Below, piece by piece: positions 44,273 to 52,735 of a stretch of DNA of 54,330 nt (the stretch's first letter is position 1; each line of letters starts with the position of its first letter). This DNA comes from Olivibacter sitiensis DSM 17696. GTDB lineage: Bacteria; Bacteroidota; Bacteroidia; Sphingobacteriales; Sphingobacteriaceae. The notes beneath the pieces are model-generated. The model was given only the letters and a program-made list of their open reading frames with translations, had not been told where the DNA came from and did no database searches. The DNA is taken from NCBI RefSeq assembly GCF_000427965.1, contig NZ_ATZA01000041.1:1-54330 (forward strand), in the 5' to 3' direction. Made by a program: the position numbers and the translations under genes.

Positions 44273-44361
44273 TGCAGGAGAAGCTCCCTTTTTTGTGTTT
44301 CTGTTGCCAACAGAATGAATAGGAACGTCTAGGCAAAAGTATAAAAATTGATAGAAAATAC

Positions 44362-44392
44362 TTGCAGGATATGGGTAAGTGCAGTATCTTTG
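44362..44392 (+). promoter_or_regulatory. Consensus promoter of tRNA-His
   Basis: TTG at 44362-44364, 20 bases, TATCTTTG at 44385-44392: full match, ending 20 bases before the tRNA. Confidence 0.75.
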
Positions 44393-44411
44393 CCTCACTA
44401 AATTAAAAAAC

Positions 44412-44486
44412 GGTGGTTTTAGCTCAGTTGGTTAGAGCGCCTGATTGTGGTTCAGGAGGTCGTGGGTTCGAGCCCCATATTCCACC
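44412..44486 (+). tRNA. tRNA-His (anticodon GTG)
   Basis: Cloverleaf with the His-specific extra G at -1 opposite C73, D-arm GCTC/GAGC, anticodon stem CCTGA/TCAGG with loop TTGTGGT, variable AGGTC, T-arm GTGGG/CCCAT with loop TTCGAGC. CCA is not encoded (CCG follows). In the acceptor stem G1-C72 to G4-C69 pair and T7-A66 pairs, but positions 5:68 and 6:67 are both T-T as read. Flanked by a consensus promoter and a strong terminator. Confidence 0.95.
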
Positions 44487-44495
44487 CCGAAGATT

Positions 44496-44530
44496 AAAAG
44501 CCCTTTTTACAGCTAAAAAGGGCTTTTTTT
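44496..44530 (+). terminator. Terminator after tRNA-His
   Basis: AAAAGCCCTTTTT, loop ACAGCT, AAAAAGGGCTTTTTTT: a 13-bp perfect stem with a T-run. Confidence 0.92.
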
Positions 44531-44650
44531 ATGCGCCAGCGCCTATTTGCCCTTCTAAAAACCTGACCCATTTGTAAGCATTTCGTGAAGTTCTACAGGG
44601 AAATTTGCTGAACCTGACCAAAAATGTTTTACAAATGTTTAACAACGAAC

Positions 44651-44815
44651 ATGGCTACCGTAAGGGAATTCGTGCTCAAGCTTAAGGCCGCTCAAAAAAA
44701 AATAATAGCGCATTATAGAATTATGTTTTTTCATAATGGTAAAAATTGGTATTTTAGCGTTAATTGCTTGAAAATTATTATCTTTATTAGCCAGTTTTAC
44801 TCGGAAATAACCTAA
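44651..44815 (+). pseudogene. Possible remnant of a phage-type integrase N-terminus
   Basis: The frame starts MATVREFVLKLKAAQKK, which resembles the usual first residues of Bacteroidota mobile-element tyrosine integrases, then turns into an A/T-rich unrelated tail and stops after 54 codons. It lies 165 bases beyond tRNA-His, where such elements often insert. The remainder of 44531-44829 is A/T-rich and shows no other gene. Only 17 residues support this, so it is a suggestion. Confidence 0.35.
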
Positions 44816-44829
44816 GTATTGAATAAATA

Positions 44830-46401
44830 ATGTGGCCCGTGAAAATTCAAAAACTATCCTTTGGAGTCCTTTCATTATCATTGTTTTTTATTTGCTGTCA
44901 AAGCAATAACGTTTCAAACATCGACTGGGAATCTATTGAAGAGGAATTCCTGGGGGAGGATTTGATGTATAAAAGTACGCTATACTTAAAGTCTAATCTT
45001 CCAAAATTATACTCTTTCAAAAACTATTTGGTGAAAGGTGAAGATACGGTCTATGTGACTTCTGAAACTGACAGCTTAGGGATTTCTAAACTTCTAAATA
45101 GAGGATATAAAGTCGGGCATGAAGTTCATAGGGATGAAAGCATCTTGAATACCTCCTATATTAAAAATTACATTCACCAGGTTTGTGAAAATTGGAAAAG
45201 CTTACCCTGGCACAACGAGGTTCCGGATTCTATATTCTTAAAATATGTTCTGCCATATAAAATTGGGGCAGAATATCCAGATAACTGGAGGGAGTCAGTG
45301 TTAAAAAAACTAGGTGATAGTATCAATGCCGTAGACTCCTCCTATTTTGAAGATAAGCGAAAGTTTATCGATAAGACGATAAAGAAAAAGCTGTGGCCCA
45401 TTCAGGATAAATGGTATCATTACAGTGATGAACCATTCCCTTTCGGAGGTATTCCTTCTTTTAACGAATTAAAAGGATGGGGCAGGGGGAATTGCTATAT
45501 CGGTTCCCAGCTTAGTATTTATTTTGCTAGAACCATTGGAATTCCAATGGGATTAGATTTTATCCCATATTTTGGTGGAATAAATGGTTCTCATTCCTTT
45601 GAAGTGCACTGGGATCCTGAAACAAACAGGATGCTTAAATTTAGGCCATTTGATATTCCGGTAACGAAAGTATACCGACGTACTTTTGAACCCCAAAGTA
45701 CATGGGCGGACGTTAAAGAGAGCTGGAAGCTTCCAAATTTTGATATTGAATTTTTGAAATCCGATCACGTTCTTGATGTTACAGACAGGCATGTTGTTGT
45801 TAAGGATGTAATAGTAACTCCTCCAAAAAATGTAGACGTTAAGCACGCATACCTTGGTGTTTATTCATATGGGAACTGGATACCCATTCAATATGCCACG
45901 TTATCCGATATGGGTAACTTCCGCTTTGGGAAAATGGGCGTGAATATCTTCTATAAAGTTTTATTTCCGGAAGTAGGATTGGAACAATACGATACTCCTG
46001 TTTTCTATCTTAATTATGACGGTATGATCATATGGCCATTTAAGAATGAACAGAGAGTAAATATGTCACTTAATGCGATCAATCATGGAAGAGATGCTTA
46101 TGTCCGTAAGAACCGCTTTTATACACTTTACGCTTTGGCGCAAAATGGAAAACTGATTCCTTTGGAGACAAAAAAATGCGAAAAGGATAGCGTCTTAAAT
46201 TTCGTTCAGGTACCACATTCCAAGTTCTATGTTTTAAAACCAAAAGGTTCCCAACCGGTAGACTATGCTCGGTTCTTCGCATTAAAAAATGGCAATCAGG
46301 ATTGGCTTATCGATGTGAATAGTATTAGATATCCACAGTTGGTAGCACAACCCTATCAGCCCGGTGACGAGATTTATTCTCGATACCACGATGATCCCTA
46401 G
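44830..46401 (+). CDS. Transglutaminase-like (papain-fold) lipoprotein
   Basis: 523 residues, A/T-rich codon use. Signal MWPVKIQKLSFGVLSLSLFFICC with a probable lipid-modified Cys23. A helical N-terminal part is followed by a transglutaminase-core triad: Cys222 in GWGRGNCYIGSQLSIYFAR, His in GGINGSHSFEVH (255 or 260) and Asp262. A beta-rich C-terminal half follows. Such proteins in Bacteroidota are thought to be peptidases or amidases rather than cross-linkers. First gene after the tRNA-His region and followed by a signal peptidase gene on the same strand, opposite a peptide operon. Substrate unknown. Confidence 0.75.
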   Translation: MWPVKIQKLSFGVLSLSLFFICCQSNNVSNIDWESIEEEFLGEDLMYKSTLYLKSNLPKLYSFKNYLVKGEDTVYVTSETDSLGISKLLNRGYKVGHEVHRDESILNTSYIKNYIHQVCENWKSLPWHNEVPDSIFLKYVLPYKIGAEYPDNWRESVLKKLGDSINAVDSSYFEDKRKFIDKTIKKKLWPIQDKWYHYSDEPFPFGGIPSFNELKGWGRGNCYIGSQLSIYFARTIGIPMGLDFIPYFGGINGSHSFEVHWDPETNRMLKFRPFDIPVTKVYRRTFEPQSTWADVKESWKLPNFDIEFLKSDHVLDVTDRHVVVKDVIVTPPKNVDVKHAYLGVYSYGNWIPIQYATLSDMGNFRFGKMGVNIFYKVLFPEVGLEQYDTPVFYLNYDGMIIWPFKNEQRVNMSLNAINHGRDAYVRKNRFYTLYALAQNGKLIPLETKKCEKDSVLNFVQVPHSKFYVLKPKGSQPVDYARFFALKNGNQDWLIDVNSIRYPQLVAQPYQPGDEIYSRYHDDP

Positions 46402-46570
46402 GATATTAGTACCGTGACTTTGGGTGGTCTTCTCGGATACGTATGGAAGTCAGAAAGCAGGTACTTTTGCTATATGCAATATACCAAATGACCCATTATA
46501 GACTTTAGGTATCCAGCTTCTGCCAATTGATAGGTTGATTTTCGTTTTTTTTGGTCGATTAATATTATAG

Positions 46571-47716
46571 ATGAATAGAAAAAAAAACAGCAAACTCAGA
46601 AAGCTCATATTTTATATCTTTTTCAGTTGCATTATACTCTTAGCAACGGTCTTTGGTCTCTTCTGGTTGTCTCTTCTGATACTTCTATATGTATTAATTT
46701 ATTTGGTGTTTTTTGAGTTGTTTTTGTTTCGACTGCTTAGAAGACAACGATTTCTTATATTCGGGCTGAAGGCGTTTTTTTTTCTTTTAATACTTTTTTC
46801 CCTAAAGGTTTTCGTTATAGAACCATATCGAGTTCCGAGCGGGTCAATGGAAAATACCTTTAGGGGGGGAGACATTATCTTTGTAAATAAATTAATATAT
46901 GGCCCGCGTTTTATGCGGCGTGGGAAAAGTACTTTTGTGGACGGAGAATCTAACGTTTACTACATAGATAAGAGCAAAAGCAAACCTCTGAAATTTAGTG
47001 GTATAGACGGCGTTAGAAGAGGAGATGTGTTTGTCTATCAGATGTCTAAAGATTTTTTTATGGTCAAAAGATGTATGGGACTACCTGGAGATACGATAAA
47101 CATGTTGAAAGGTAACGTTCAAATAAATAATCAGGTATATAGCCCATCAAAAAACATTAAACAATTTTATCTAATAACTACTCGAAATAATAAGGAAAGG
47201 TACCATTTTCTTTCCCGAATTGGCATTCAAAACGATATTAAACGTGTTAACGATCACGTCTTTAGCGGTTTTTTTACGGTTGAGGAAATAGAAAAAATAA
47301 AGGAAGTGCCGGTATTAGATAGTATACAGATAGTAACGGGAGAGTCAAAAACAGAACTTCTACCAGCGTTCCCAATTGATGAATGGACTGTTGACAATTT
47401 TGGCCCAGTAGTAGTCCCTAGGAGGAACTCAACAATCCGCCTGAATTCTGCAAATTATTTACTATACAATAGATTATTGGCAGAACATGAACAGGTGACT
47501 GTTTTGGAAAAAAAAGGGAAATATTATCATTTAGGCCAAGGAATCAAAAACTACACTTTTAAAAACAACTATTATTTCATGCTTGGGGACAATCGGTCAA
47601 ACTCTATCGACTCAAGATATTCTGGGTTTATACCTGAGTCATTTATTATCGGGAAAGTGAATTGGAGTTTATCCTATGGCGACGAAAATATATTTTCAGT
47701 GAATGCTGTGAAATAA
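46571..47716 (+). CDS. lepB: Accessory signal peptidase I
   Basis: 381 residues. Two or three N-terminal hydrophobic segments, then catalytic Ser92 in RVPSGSMENTF, Lys166 in FMVKRCMGLPGD, and the box GDNRSNSIDSRY near residue 350. The serine-lysine dyad is intact. A large insertion (about 180-330) lies between the Lys box and the GDNR box, as in other Bacteroidota LepB proteins. Codon use is A/T-rich. Given its location next to a peptide precursor with an AxA-like site, it may be a dedicated processing peptidase rather than the housekeeping enzyme. Confidence 0.85.
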   Translation: MNRKKNSKLRKLIFYIFFSCIILLATVFGLFWLSLLILLYVLIYLVFFELFLFRLLRRQRFLIFGLKAFFFLLILFSLKVFVIEPYRVPSGSMENTFRGGDIIFVNKLIYGPRFMRRGKSTFVDGESNVYYIDKSKSKPLKFSGIDGVRRGDVFVYQMSKDFFMVKRCMGLPGDTINMLKGNVQINNQVYSPSKNIKQFYLITTRNNKERYHFLSRIGIQNDIKRVNDHVFSGFFTVEEIEKIKEVPVLDSIQIVTGESKTELLPAFPIDEWTVDNFGPVVVPRRNSTIRLNSANYLLYNRLLAEHEQVTVLEKKGKYYHLGQGIKNYTFKNNYYFMLGDNRSNSIDSRYSGFIPESFIIGKVNWSLSYGDENIFSVNAVK

Positions 47717-47755
47717 GTAAAGAGTAGGCAATATGGACTTAACTGTGTTTGATGA

Positions 47756-50398
47756 CTAGTCCGCGATATTCTTTCGGATAACGTTAAATTCGAAAGCTCC
47801 CTTCCCCAAAAGGCCGTTAGCGCTAACGCCTTCTATCCTTCCCACAAAGCCGGACGAGATATCCGAACTAAAGAACTGTACCACAACTTCCCCATTGCTG
47901 TCGGTTACCAGGTTTGGCTTCCAGTAGAGGGTGTTCCTAAAATCATCTTCTTTCGGTTCTGCTGACAATGAATCATCCGAGTAGTTAGGGCTGAAAAATT
48001 CCCGCGGCAAGATGTATCCCTTAAGCATGGCCATGTTGTGCTTTTTTAACAGCTCCTCCTCCGTGAACTTGGGGCCATGGTAAGTGACTTCCCTCGATCC
48101 ATCAAATACAAATCCTCCTTTTGCAAAATCCACCTCTCCACTTCCTATCGGCTGGCCTTTGTAATATAAGATATAATACCTTTTCCCTTCAACGGGCTTT
48201 CTCCTCCATTCCTGTTTGGTTAAGGGATTATTCATGACGAATTTGGTGTTACTCGTCCTATAGTTTGCCGAATCCTGTGGCCGGACCTCTATAAAATCGG
48301 TGACCATATCGGCTTTGGTGAGGCTATCAAGGTAACCCAGGTATTTATCCCTAAAGGACGCCGTACCCTTCGAAGTTATGCTGACCTCCTTAAGCATTAT
48401 CCTGCCGCGATCTATTTCGGATCGCGGGACGGGGAGTATTTCAAGTGATACTTTCTGTTCGATGGGATAGCTTGATCTTCTGTTTGACATGGCTGCATTG
48501 ATGGCCACGAAAGGGTTGTCAATTTGGATAACTACGTTTTTTCCCTCGGGAACCATGGCTTTTACATACAGATACCCATTGTTTGTCGAGGCCATATCGC
48601 CGGGTAACACCTCGAAGGTATCCAACGAATCTATCACGATAAAACGCCGGTATTCCCTGTTATCGGGCGCGAATACTTGTAGGACCACGGATTCCTTCTG
48701 GGTATTCTTTTTGCTTTTGGTTTCGAGCTTTCCTCTAATGGTGTTGCGCACCACCGCAGTCCCGCTGTCCCCATCGAAGTTTTCAGGATTCCACTTATAT
48801 TTTCGCCAACCGTTTGTCATCATAAGCAGGTCAAGGCTCCGTTCCCTATCCGGTGTTCCTAAATCAAAGTACTGGTCGGGTTTATATACCCTACCCTTCA
48901 GCTGATTATCCAGGTAATAATGGGTGAGGATGTTTTTCGGCTCTCTCGGGTTCCTGTACAGGCTATCGAAGATACTGATTCCAAGGTGGGCAACCACGGG
49001 TCTTTGTTCTTCATCGGTCACCTTTATCTTCACCGTGGCCTTTTGGCGTAGACCCAAGTTTTCCGATCCCAAAAGCTCGGCCGAAACATACAATTGTTTC
49101 CGAGGGTTAAGATATATCAATCTTTCCGCCAAGGGTCTGAATGCACTGTCCAATAGCGCCACCTCTGCAATACCCTGCGGGGCATCCGATATGGGTAGCT
49201 CCAGCATGATGCTGTCCTTGAGCGGGATACGGGCAAGGCCGAATACCTTTCCGCGAACCTGGCCCCTCACGTACACGGTTTGCGGTTGGGAACCAGGGGA
49301 GGAATATACCTTAAGCATGGCGCCTTTTTCTCCAGTGCCTCCATAATGCAAGGCGATTCCCTGGTGGGCAGATCCTAGCTTATATAAGGAGTCGGTATAA
49401 GGTGTGTCCAGCTCGACACTGTAACTATGGCCTTCAAGTGCGAGAAAACGCATGCTACCCATGCCGTCATGTGTTGTGTTGAATTTTTGGATAGGCCTAT
49501 CGTTTTCCAGCAATTTTCCCGAAACCTCCACAGGCATGCCCCTGTGGTCAGTGGCCTTGAAGGCCACCGTATTATTAACACCAGTTATCAGGTGCCCACC
49601 CTCGGGCAACAAGTGAAAGTCTAGCTGGTCGGGATGGTAGGGAACATCGAACGTCCGGATCGCTGATCTACCTTCCCCTTGATCTAAGGCCTCTACAGTA
49701 ATTCGGGAACCGATCGGCGAGGTGCCGTCGGCGAACGACACAACGACATTTCCCACCGGATCTGCCGTGACTTCTTTGCGTTCGACCATTACAGGCCCGT
49801 TCTCCAGGGTAACGATCGCCTTTACACCGGGTATCGCGCCGCCACCCGTTCGGGTTAATTTCAGGTTAAAGGTAATCTGTTGCCCTTCCCGATAACTATC
49901 GTGATCAAACTTGCCCTCAATCCTTATTTGAGGTATAATGTATTTCTTTATGCTTATGCGTCTAAGGGACCTAAAGTCATCCTTGCCGTTTTTGAAACTG
50001 GTGTTCGTGAATGCCCGAAGGTAATAATCACCTTCCCTGAGGCTGTCGGCAAGGTACAGATGACCACTGGAAAAGCCCCCCAGGAGAACGAATTTTTCTT
50101 CTGCTACCGGCGTTACGCTGTCTACGGGAATCAGCTGAACGTACAAGGTAGTATCTGTGGCTGACGGGCTGAAATCCTGTGCATGGAGTAAATAGGCCTT
50201 GAACCACAAATCCTCCGATGTCTCGTAGATATCCTTGCTAGGCTGAACATAACAGGTTGTTGTCAATTCCTTTTCAAGAAAGGTACGCTCAAAATTATCA
50301 GCCAATACCTGCTGTTCATTACTGCTTAATTGAGGGAACGCATGTTCGGGGAAAATGTAAAACTGAATAAAAAAAGCAATAAAAAGTATCCTCATCAA
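47756..50398 (-). CDS. Large secreted MG2-like protein
   Basis: 880 residues with a signal peptide (MMRILFIAFFIQFYIFPEHAFPQ). Beta-sandwich domains of macroglobulin MG2 type: SKDIYETSEDLWFKAYLL, IRIEGKFDHDSYREGQQITF, a central ISIFDSLYR module, and a C-terminal domain with TLYWKPNLVTDSNGEVVVQFFSSD, which is the usual ANA/MG-like ending. No TonB plug or thioester motif was noticed. Family members in Bacteroidota often sit with TonB receptors; here it ends a peptide operon. Its codon use is more G/C-rich than that of the two genes to its left. It is 8 bases downstream of the thioredoxin-like gene. Confidence 0.7.
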   Translation of the reverse strand: MMRILFIAFFIQFYIFPEHAFPQLSSNEQQVLADNFERTFLEKELTTTCYVQPSKDIYETSEDLWFKAYLLHAQDFSPSATDTTLYVQLIPVDSVTPVAEEKFVLLGGFSSGHLYLADSLREGDYYLRAFTNTSFKNGKDDFRSLRRISIKKYIIPQIRIEGKFDHDSYREGQQITFNLKLTRTGGGAIPGVKAIVTLENGPVMVERKEVTADPVGNVVVSFADGTSPIGSRITVEALDQGEGRSAIRTFDVPYHPDQLDFHLLPEGGHLITGVNNTVAFKATDHRGMPVEVSGKLLENDRPIQKFNTTHDGMGSMRFLALEGHSYSVELDTPYTDSLYKLGSAHQGIALHYGGTGEKGAMLKVYSSPGSQPQTVYVRGQVRGKVFGLARIPLKDSIMLELPISDAPQGIAEVALLDSAFRPLAERLIYLNPRKQLYVSAELLGSENLGLRQKATVKIKVTDEEQRPVVAHLGISIFDSLYRNPREPKNILTHYYLDNQLKGRVYKPDQYFDLGTPDRERSLDLLMMTNGWRKYKWNPENFDGDSGTAVVRNTIRGKLETKSKKNTQKESVVLQVFAPDNREYRRFIVIDSLDTFEVLPGDMASTNNGYLYVKAMVPEGKNVVIQIDNPFVAINAAMSNRRSSYPIEQKVSLEILPVPRSEIDRGRIMLKEVSITSKGTASFRDKYLGYLDSLTKADMVTDFIEVRPQDSANYRTSNTKFVMNNPLTKQEWRRKPVEGKRYYILYYKGQPIGSGEVDFAKGGFVFDGSREVTYHGPKFTEEELLKKHNMAMLKGYILPREFFSPNYSDDSLSAEPKEDDFRNTLYWKPNLVTDSNGEVVVQFFSSDISSGFVGRIEGVSANGLLGKGAFEFNVIRKNIAD

Positions 50399-50406
50399 TC
50401 CGATTT

Positions 50407-50871
50407 TTACTCCTCCAACAACAATCTCAGATTATTGAATGCACTTGGACTGTTTGGAGACTGGAATGCATGCTCCTGATACCGACCATCTTTAATTTTT
50501 ACGATGCATGGATAAACAATATTCGGTGTCGGAATTTTTATCTCATTTTCTATATCTGCGCGCACATTACTCTGGCCGCTCACCTTTGCGCCGATTTTAT
50601 GCTCTAGAATCTTTAAAGACTCAACTCTTGTCAGCACAAAATACATGTTTTTTTTGTCGACAAAATCTTTCATAAATGCTTCTGCCTCTTGGATACATCC
50701 ATGGCATCCCATTCCTGGTAGCAGGATAAACCACTCCGTACCTGCAGGGGGTGGGAATTTTTCAACCAAGGAAATCAGGTAATCCTTCTCAACATCGTTT
50801 TCGGTCTTTTGCCTGCATGATATAACAACGGCAAATAATACTAAACTATATAAAAATAAATATTTTTTCAT
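50407..50871 (-). CDS. Thioredoxin-like lipoprotein with a CHGC motif
   Basis: 154 residues. Lipobox LFAVVISCRQK (Cys19). The body opens FILLPGMGCHGCIQEAEAFM, a thioredoxin-type active site CHGC (56-59) at the start of a helix, followed by YFVLTRVESL and a probable cis-Pro segment (IPTPNIVYPCIVKI). It would be a membrane-tethered periplasmic or surface thiol oxidoreductase. It shares 4 bases with the DUF4221 gene, and could oxidise or isomerise the disulfides of the four-Cys peptide encoded in the same unit. Confidence 0.72.
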   Translation of the reverse strand: MKKYLFLYSLVLFAVVISCRQKTENDVEKDYLISLVEKFPPPAGTEWFILLPGMGCHGCIQEAEAFMKDFVDKKNMYFVLTRVESLKILEHKIGAKVSGQSNVRADIENEIKIPTPNIVYPCIVKIKDGRYQEHAFQSPNSPSAFNNLRLLLEE

Positions 50872-52097
50872 GCTTTTATGGTTATTTTAAAGGTTTTGTA
50901 TATGAGACGTTCTTCATCTAGGTTGTCTGGTATGTATTCGATATGTAGGCCTTCGTCGCTAACAAAGACATTCTGGATAAACCAATTCTTGAGAAGTCCC
51001 AGATTTTTCTCACCTATATACTTGAAATTCTCATCTAATATGATGACCGAAACCGATTTATCGTTCCATTTGCTGGATTTTGAATAATCTTTTATTCCGT
51101 GCCTTACAAATCTATAATACACTTTCCTATAAGGATCATAGCGGACCGATGCGTATTCGTCGCTTCGAAGCGTGTGCTCCACTAACGACTCCTCGGTTAA
51201 TTTGTCGACTTCTGTGGCCATTGACCGGATGTCTTCTATGTAGTTACTACCTGCAAACTCGCTGGCTGAATATGCATCTTGTCCCGGCGCCGTGATATAT
51301 AGGTTGTGTGATACCGGAAAGCTGAAAACCAAAATATTCCGATCGGCATTATAGGCCATGTAGGTCTCAAAAAATTTATCTCCTCCCCAATTGTAGTTAG
51401 AACCGTATAGGGAGTCTGGGTAGTTGTAGAGAAAATCGACATTATCGTTTGATACGTTCGTTGATGATACAAATCTGAAGTTTTTTAAAAGATCATTCTT
51501 GAGCACTTGAAATGTCTGCCCGGAAAAGAAAATTCGATCTCCTATCTTGACGATTTGGTTCGTGCCTTGCGGGTAATACTGTGGATATTGAAGGTACCAA
51601 GGTTCTGTTCTTAAGTCCTGGTCCGCAATTAAAGAAATTCTTGTTAGGTCATTGTTCCGTTTATTATATAGCAAATATTCCATGTTGCCCTGATTGTATA
51701 TATAAACAGAATCCAGTCCAGAAAGATGGTATGCTTTAGGCTGTACCTTCTCGGTAGAATCAGGCAGCAAATTGCTTCCAATATTAATTGAATTTATTAT
51801 CTGCCTTGTATCATAATCATACTGGTATATAGCGGAAGTATAATGGTTTAGAAACGATAGTACCCGCTTGCCGTCTGGCAGTTCTAAAAATTGGGCATAT
51901 TCAATTTTCGGCGCGGTAAGGCTATCCAGTTGAAATATGACATCGGCACTTTCTTCTAAGATATGGGTAGGTCTAAGTTTTCCTACAAAAGGGTTTTTAA
52001 CCACTTTTACATTTGAAAAACTGCTGTCGTTACTGCAGGAACCGAAAATTAAGAAAAAAGGAAAAAACAAGAAAAAAAAGTGTTCATTTACTTTCAT
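50868..52097 (-). CDS. DUF4221 lipoprotein (beta-propeller type)
   Basis: 409 residues. Lipobox in FFLIFGSCSND, then repeated propeller-like strands: AQFLELPDGKRVLSFLNHYTS, AIYQYDYDTRQIINSINIG, KIGDRIFFSG, YRKVYYRFVRHG, and VIILDENFKYIGEKNLG. The pattern is that of DUF4221 and related 6-bladed-propeller families that neighbour NVEALA peptides in Bacteroidota. It lies 87 bases after the peptide gene, with a hairpin between them, and overlaps the next gene by ATGA. Function unknown; a peptide-binding or export partner is plausible. Confidence 0.75.
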   Translation of the reverse strand: MKVNEHFFFLFFPFFLIFGSCSNDSSFSNVKVVKNPFVGKLRPTHILEESADVIFQLDSLTAPKIEYAQFLELPDGKRVLSFLNHYTSAIYQYDYDTRQIINSINIGSNLLPDSTEKVQPKAYHLSGLDSVYIYNQGNMEYLLYNKRNNDLTRISLIADQDLRTEPWYLQYPQYYPQGTNQIVKIGDRIFFSGQTFQVLKNDLLKNFRFVSSTNVSNDNVDFLYNYPDSLYGSNYNWGGDKFFETYMAYNADRNILVFSFPVSHNLYITAPGQDAYSASEFAGSNYIEDIRSMATEVDKLTEESLVEHTLRSDEYASVRYDPYRKVYYRFVRHGIKDYSKSSKWNDKSVSVIILDENFKYIGEKNLGLLKNWFIQNVFVSDEGLHIEYIPDNLDEERLIYKTFKITIKA

Positions 52098-52114
52098 ACG
52101 GTATATGTTTGTTG

Positions 52115-52145
52115 AAAATATGCGGAATATTATCCCGCATATTTT
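52115..52145 (-). terminator. Intergenic hairpin between the peptide and DUF4221 genes
   Basis: AAAATATGCGG (52115-52125) and CCGCATATTTT (52135-52145) form an 11-bp stem with a 9-base loop. A weak U-rich exit suggests partial termination or mRNA processing, so that the peptide is made in excess over the downstream proteins. Confidence 0.5.
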
Positions 52146-52173
52146 GACGAAAACTTCGTTTCAGGTACTAAGA

Positions 52174-52205
52174 TGCCCATGCATCACATTGCCCATGCAT
52201 CACAG
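52174..52205. repeat. 16-bp tandem duplication at the peptide gene 3' end
   Basis: TGCCCATGCATCACA occurs at 52174-52188 and again at 52190-52204, a 16-base period. The duplication spans the last codons and stop of the NVEALA-like gene and creates the present stop codon. Confidence 0.85.
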
Positions 52206-52423
52206 GGAGGCAAGAAATTCAACCCCCAATAGCAGTTATTGGTAAGTTCATAGCAATGCCCGTTGTTCATAGAATTCGATATGCATTCCGCGTTTGCCTC
52301 GTTGATTTTGGTAAGTGAAGACAGATCTATATCGCCTATGCTATTTTCTTTACTGACAGACATGTTGTATAGGAAAACCGATAGCACGGCACCGCATCCT
52401 AAAAGCTTTAATGTTTTTTTCAT
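52184..52423 (-). CDS. NVEALA-like Cys-rich peptide precursor
   Basis: 79 residues from the ATG at 52423; the open frame continues upstream but the predicted leader structure and promoter support this start. Basic N-terminus and hydrophobic helix (MKKTLKLLGCGAVLSVFLYN), a linker, then KINEANAEC, a variant of the NVEALA motif and similar to an AxA signal-peptidase site (ANA before Glu46). The mature part would be 34 residues with Cys47, 57, 64 and 74, enough for two disulfides. NVEALA peptides are small exported peptides of unknown role in Bacteroidota. First gene of the operon with DUF4221, thioredoxin-like and MG2-like proteins. Confidence 0.72.
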   Translation of the reverse strand: MKKTLKLLGCGAVLSVFLYNMSVSKENSIGDIDLSSLTKINEANAECISNSMNNGHCYELTNNCYWGLNFLPPCDAWAM

Positions 52424-52461
52424 CTTGATAATAATTAGTTTTAAAATAGTTGTTTTTGCGG

Positions 52462-52495
52462 CTAGATAGTATCCAATGGGTGGATGCCTATCTAG
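52462..52495 (-). promoter_or_regulatory. Stable hairpin in the peptide-gene leader
   Basis: CTAGATAG (52462-52469) pairs with CTATCTAG (52488-52495), extended by ATCC/GGAT after a small bulge. It sits in the roughly 120-base leader, 39 bases above the peptide ATG, and may stabilise or regulate the mRNA. Confidence 0.5.
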
Positions 52496-52548
52496 ATATG
52501 TTAAAGTTTGGTCTCTTAAATTCAACCTCCTTTATTTTTAGAATATAG

Positions 52549-52579
52549 CGAAGTTAAATATATAGTTTTATAAAAACAA
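52549..52579 (-). promoter_or_regulatory. Promoter of the peptide operon
   Basis: Read leftward: TTG at 52579-52577, 20 bases, TAACTTCG at 52556-52549 (one deviation). Start of transcription near 52542. The rest of the 312-base gap to the next gene is A/T-rich with nothing else visible. Confidence 0.5.
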
Positions 52580-52735
52580 TTATTAAAGAAAAAATTATTC
52601 CCTTTTTTTGTTATCGAAAATTAGAGATACCAGTCGCTAGAATTCCGTTGTACCATGCTGTTTTTCAAATCCGAGGGATGGATCCTGCTGGACTTGGATC
52701 GGGCGAATAATTGATGTGGCAGATGAGCAGGATGC

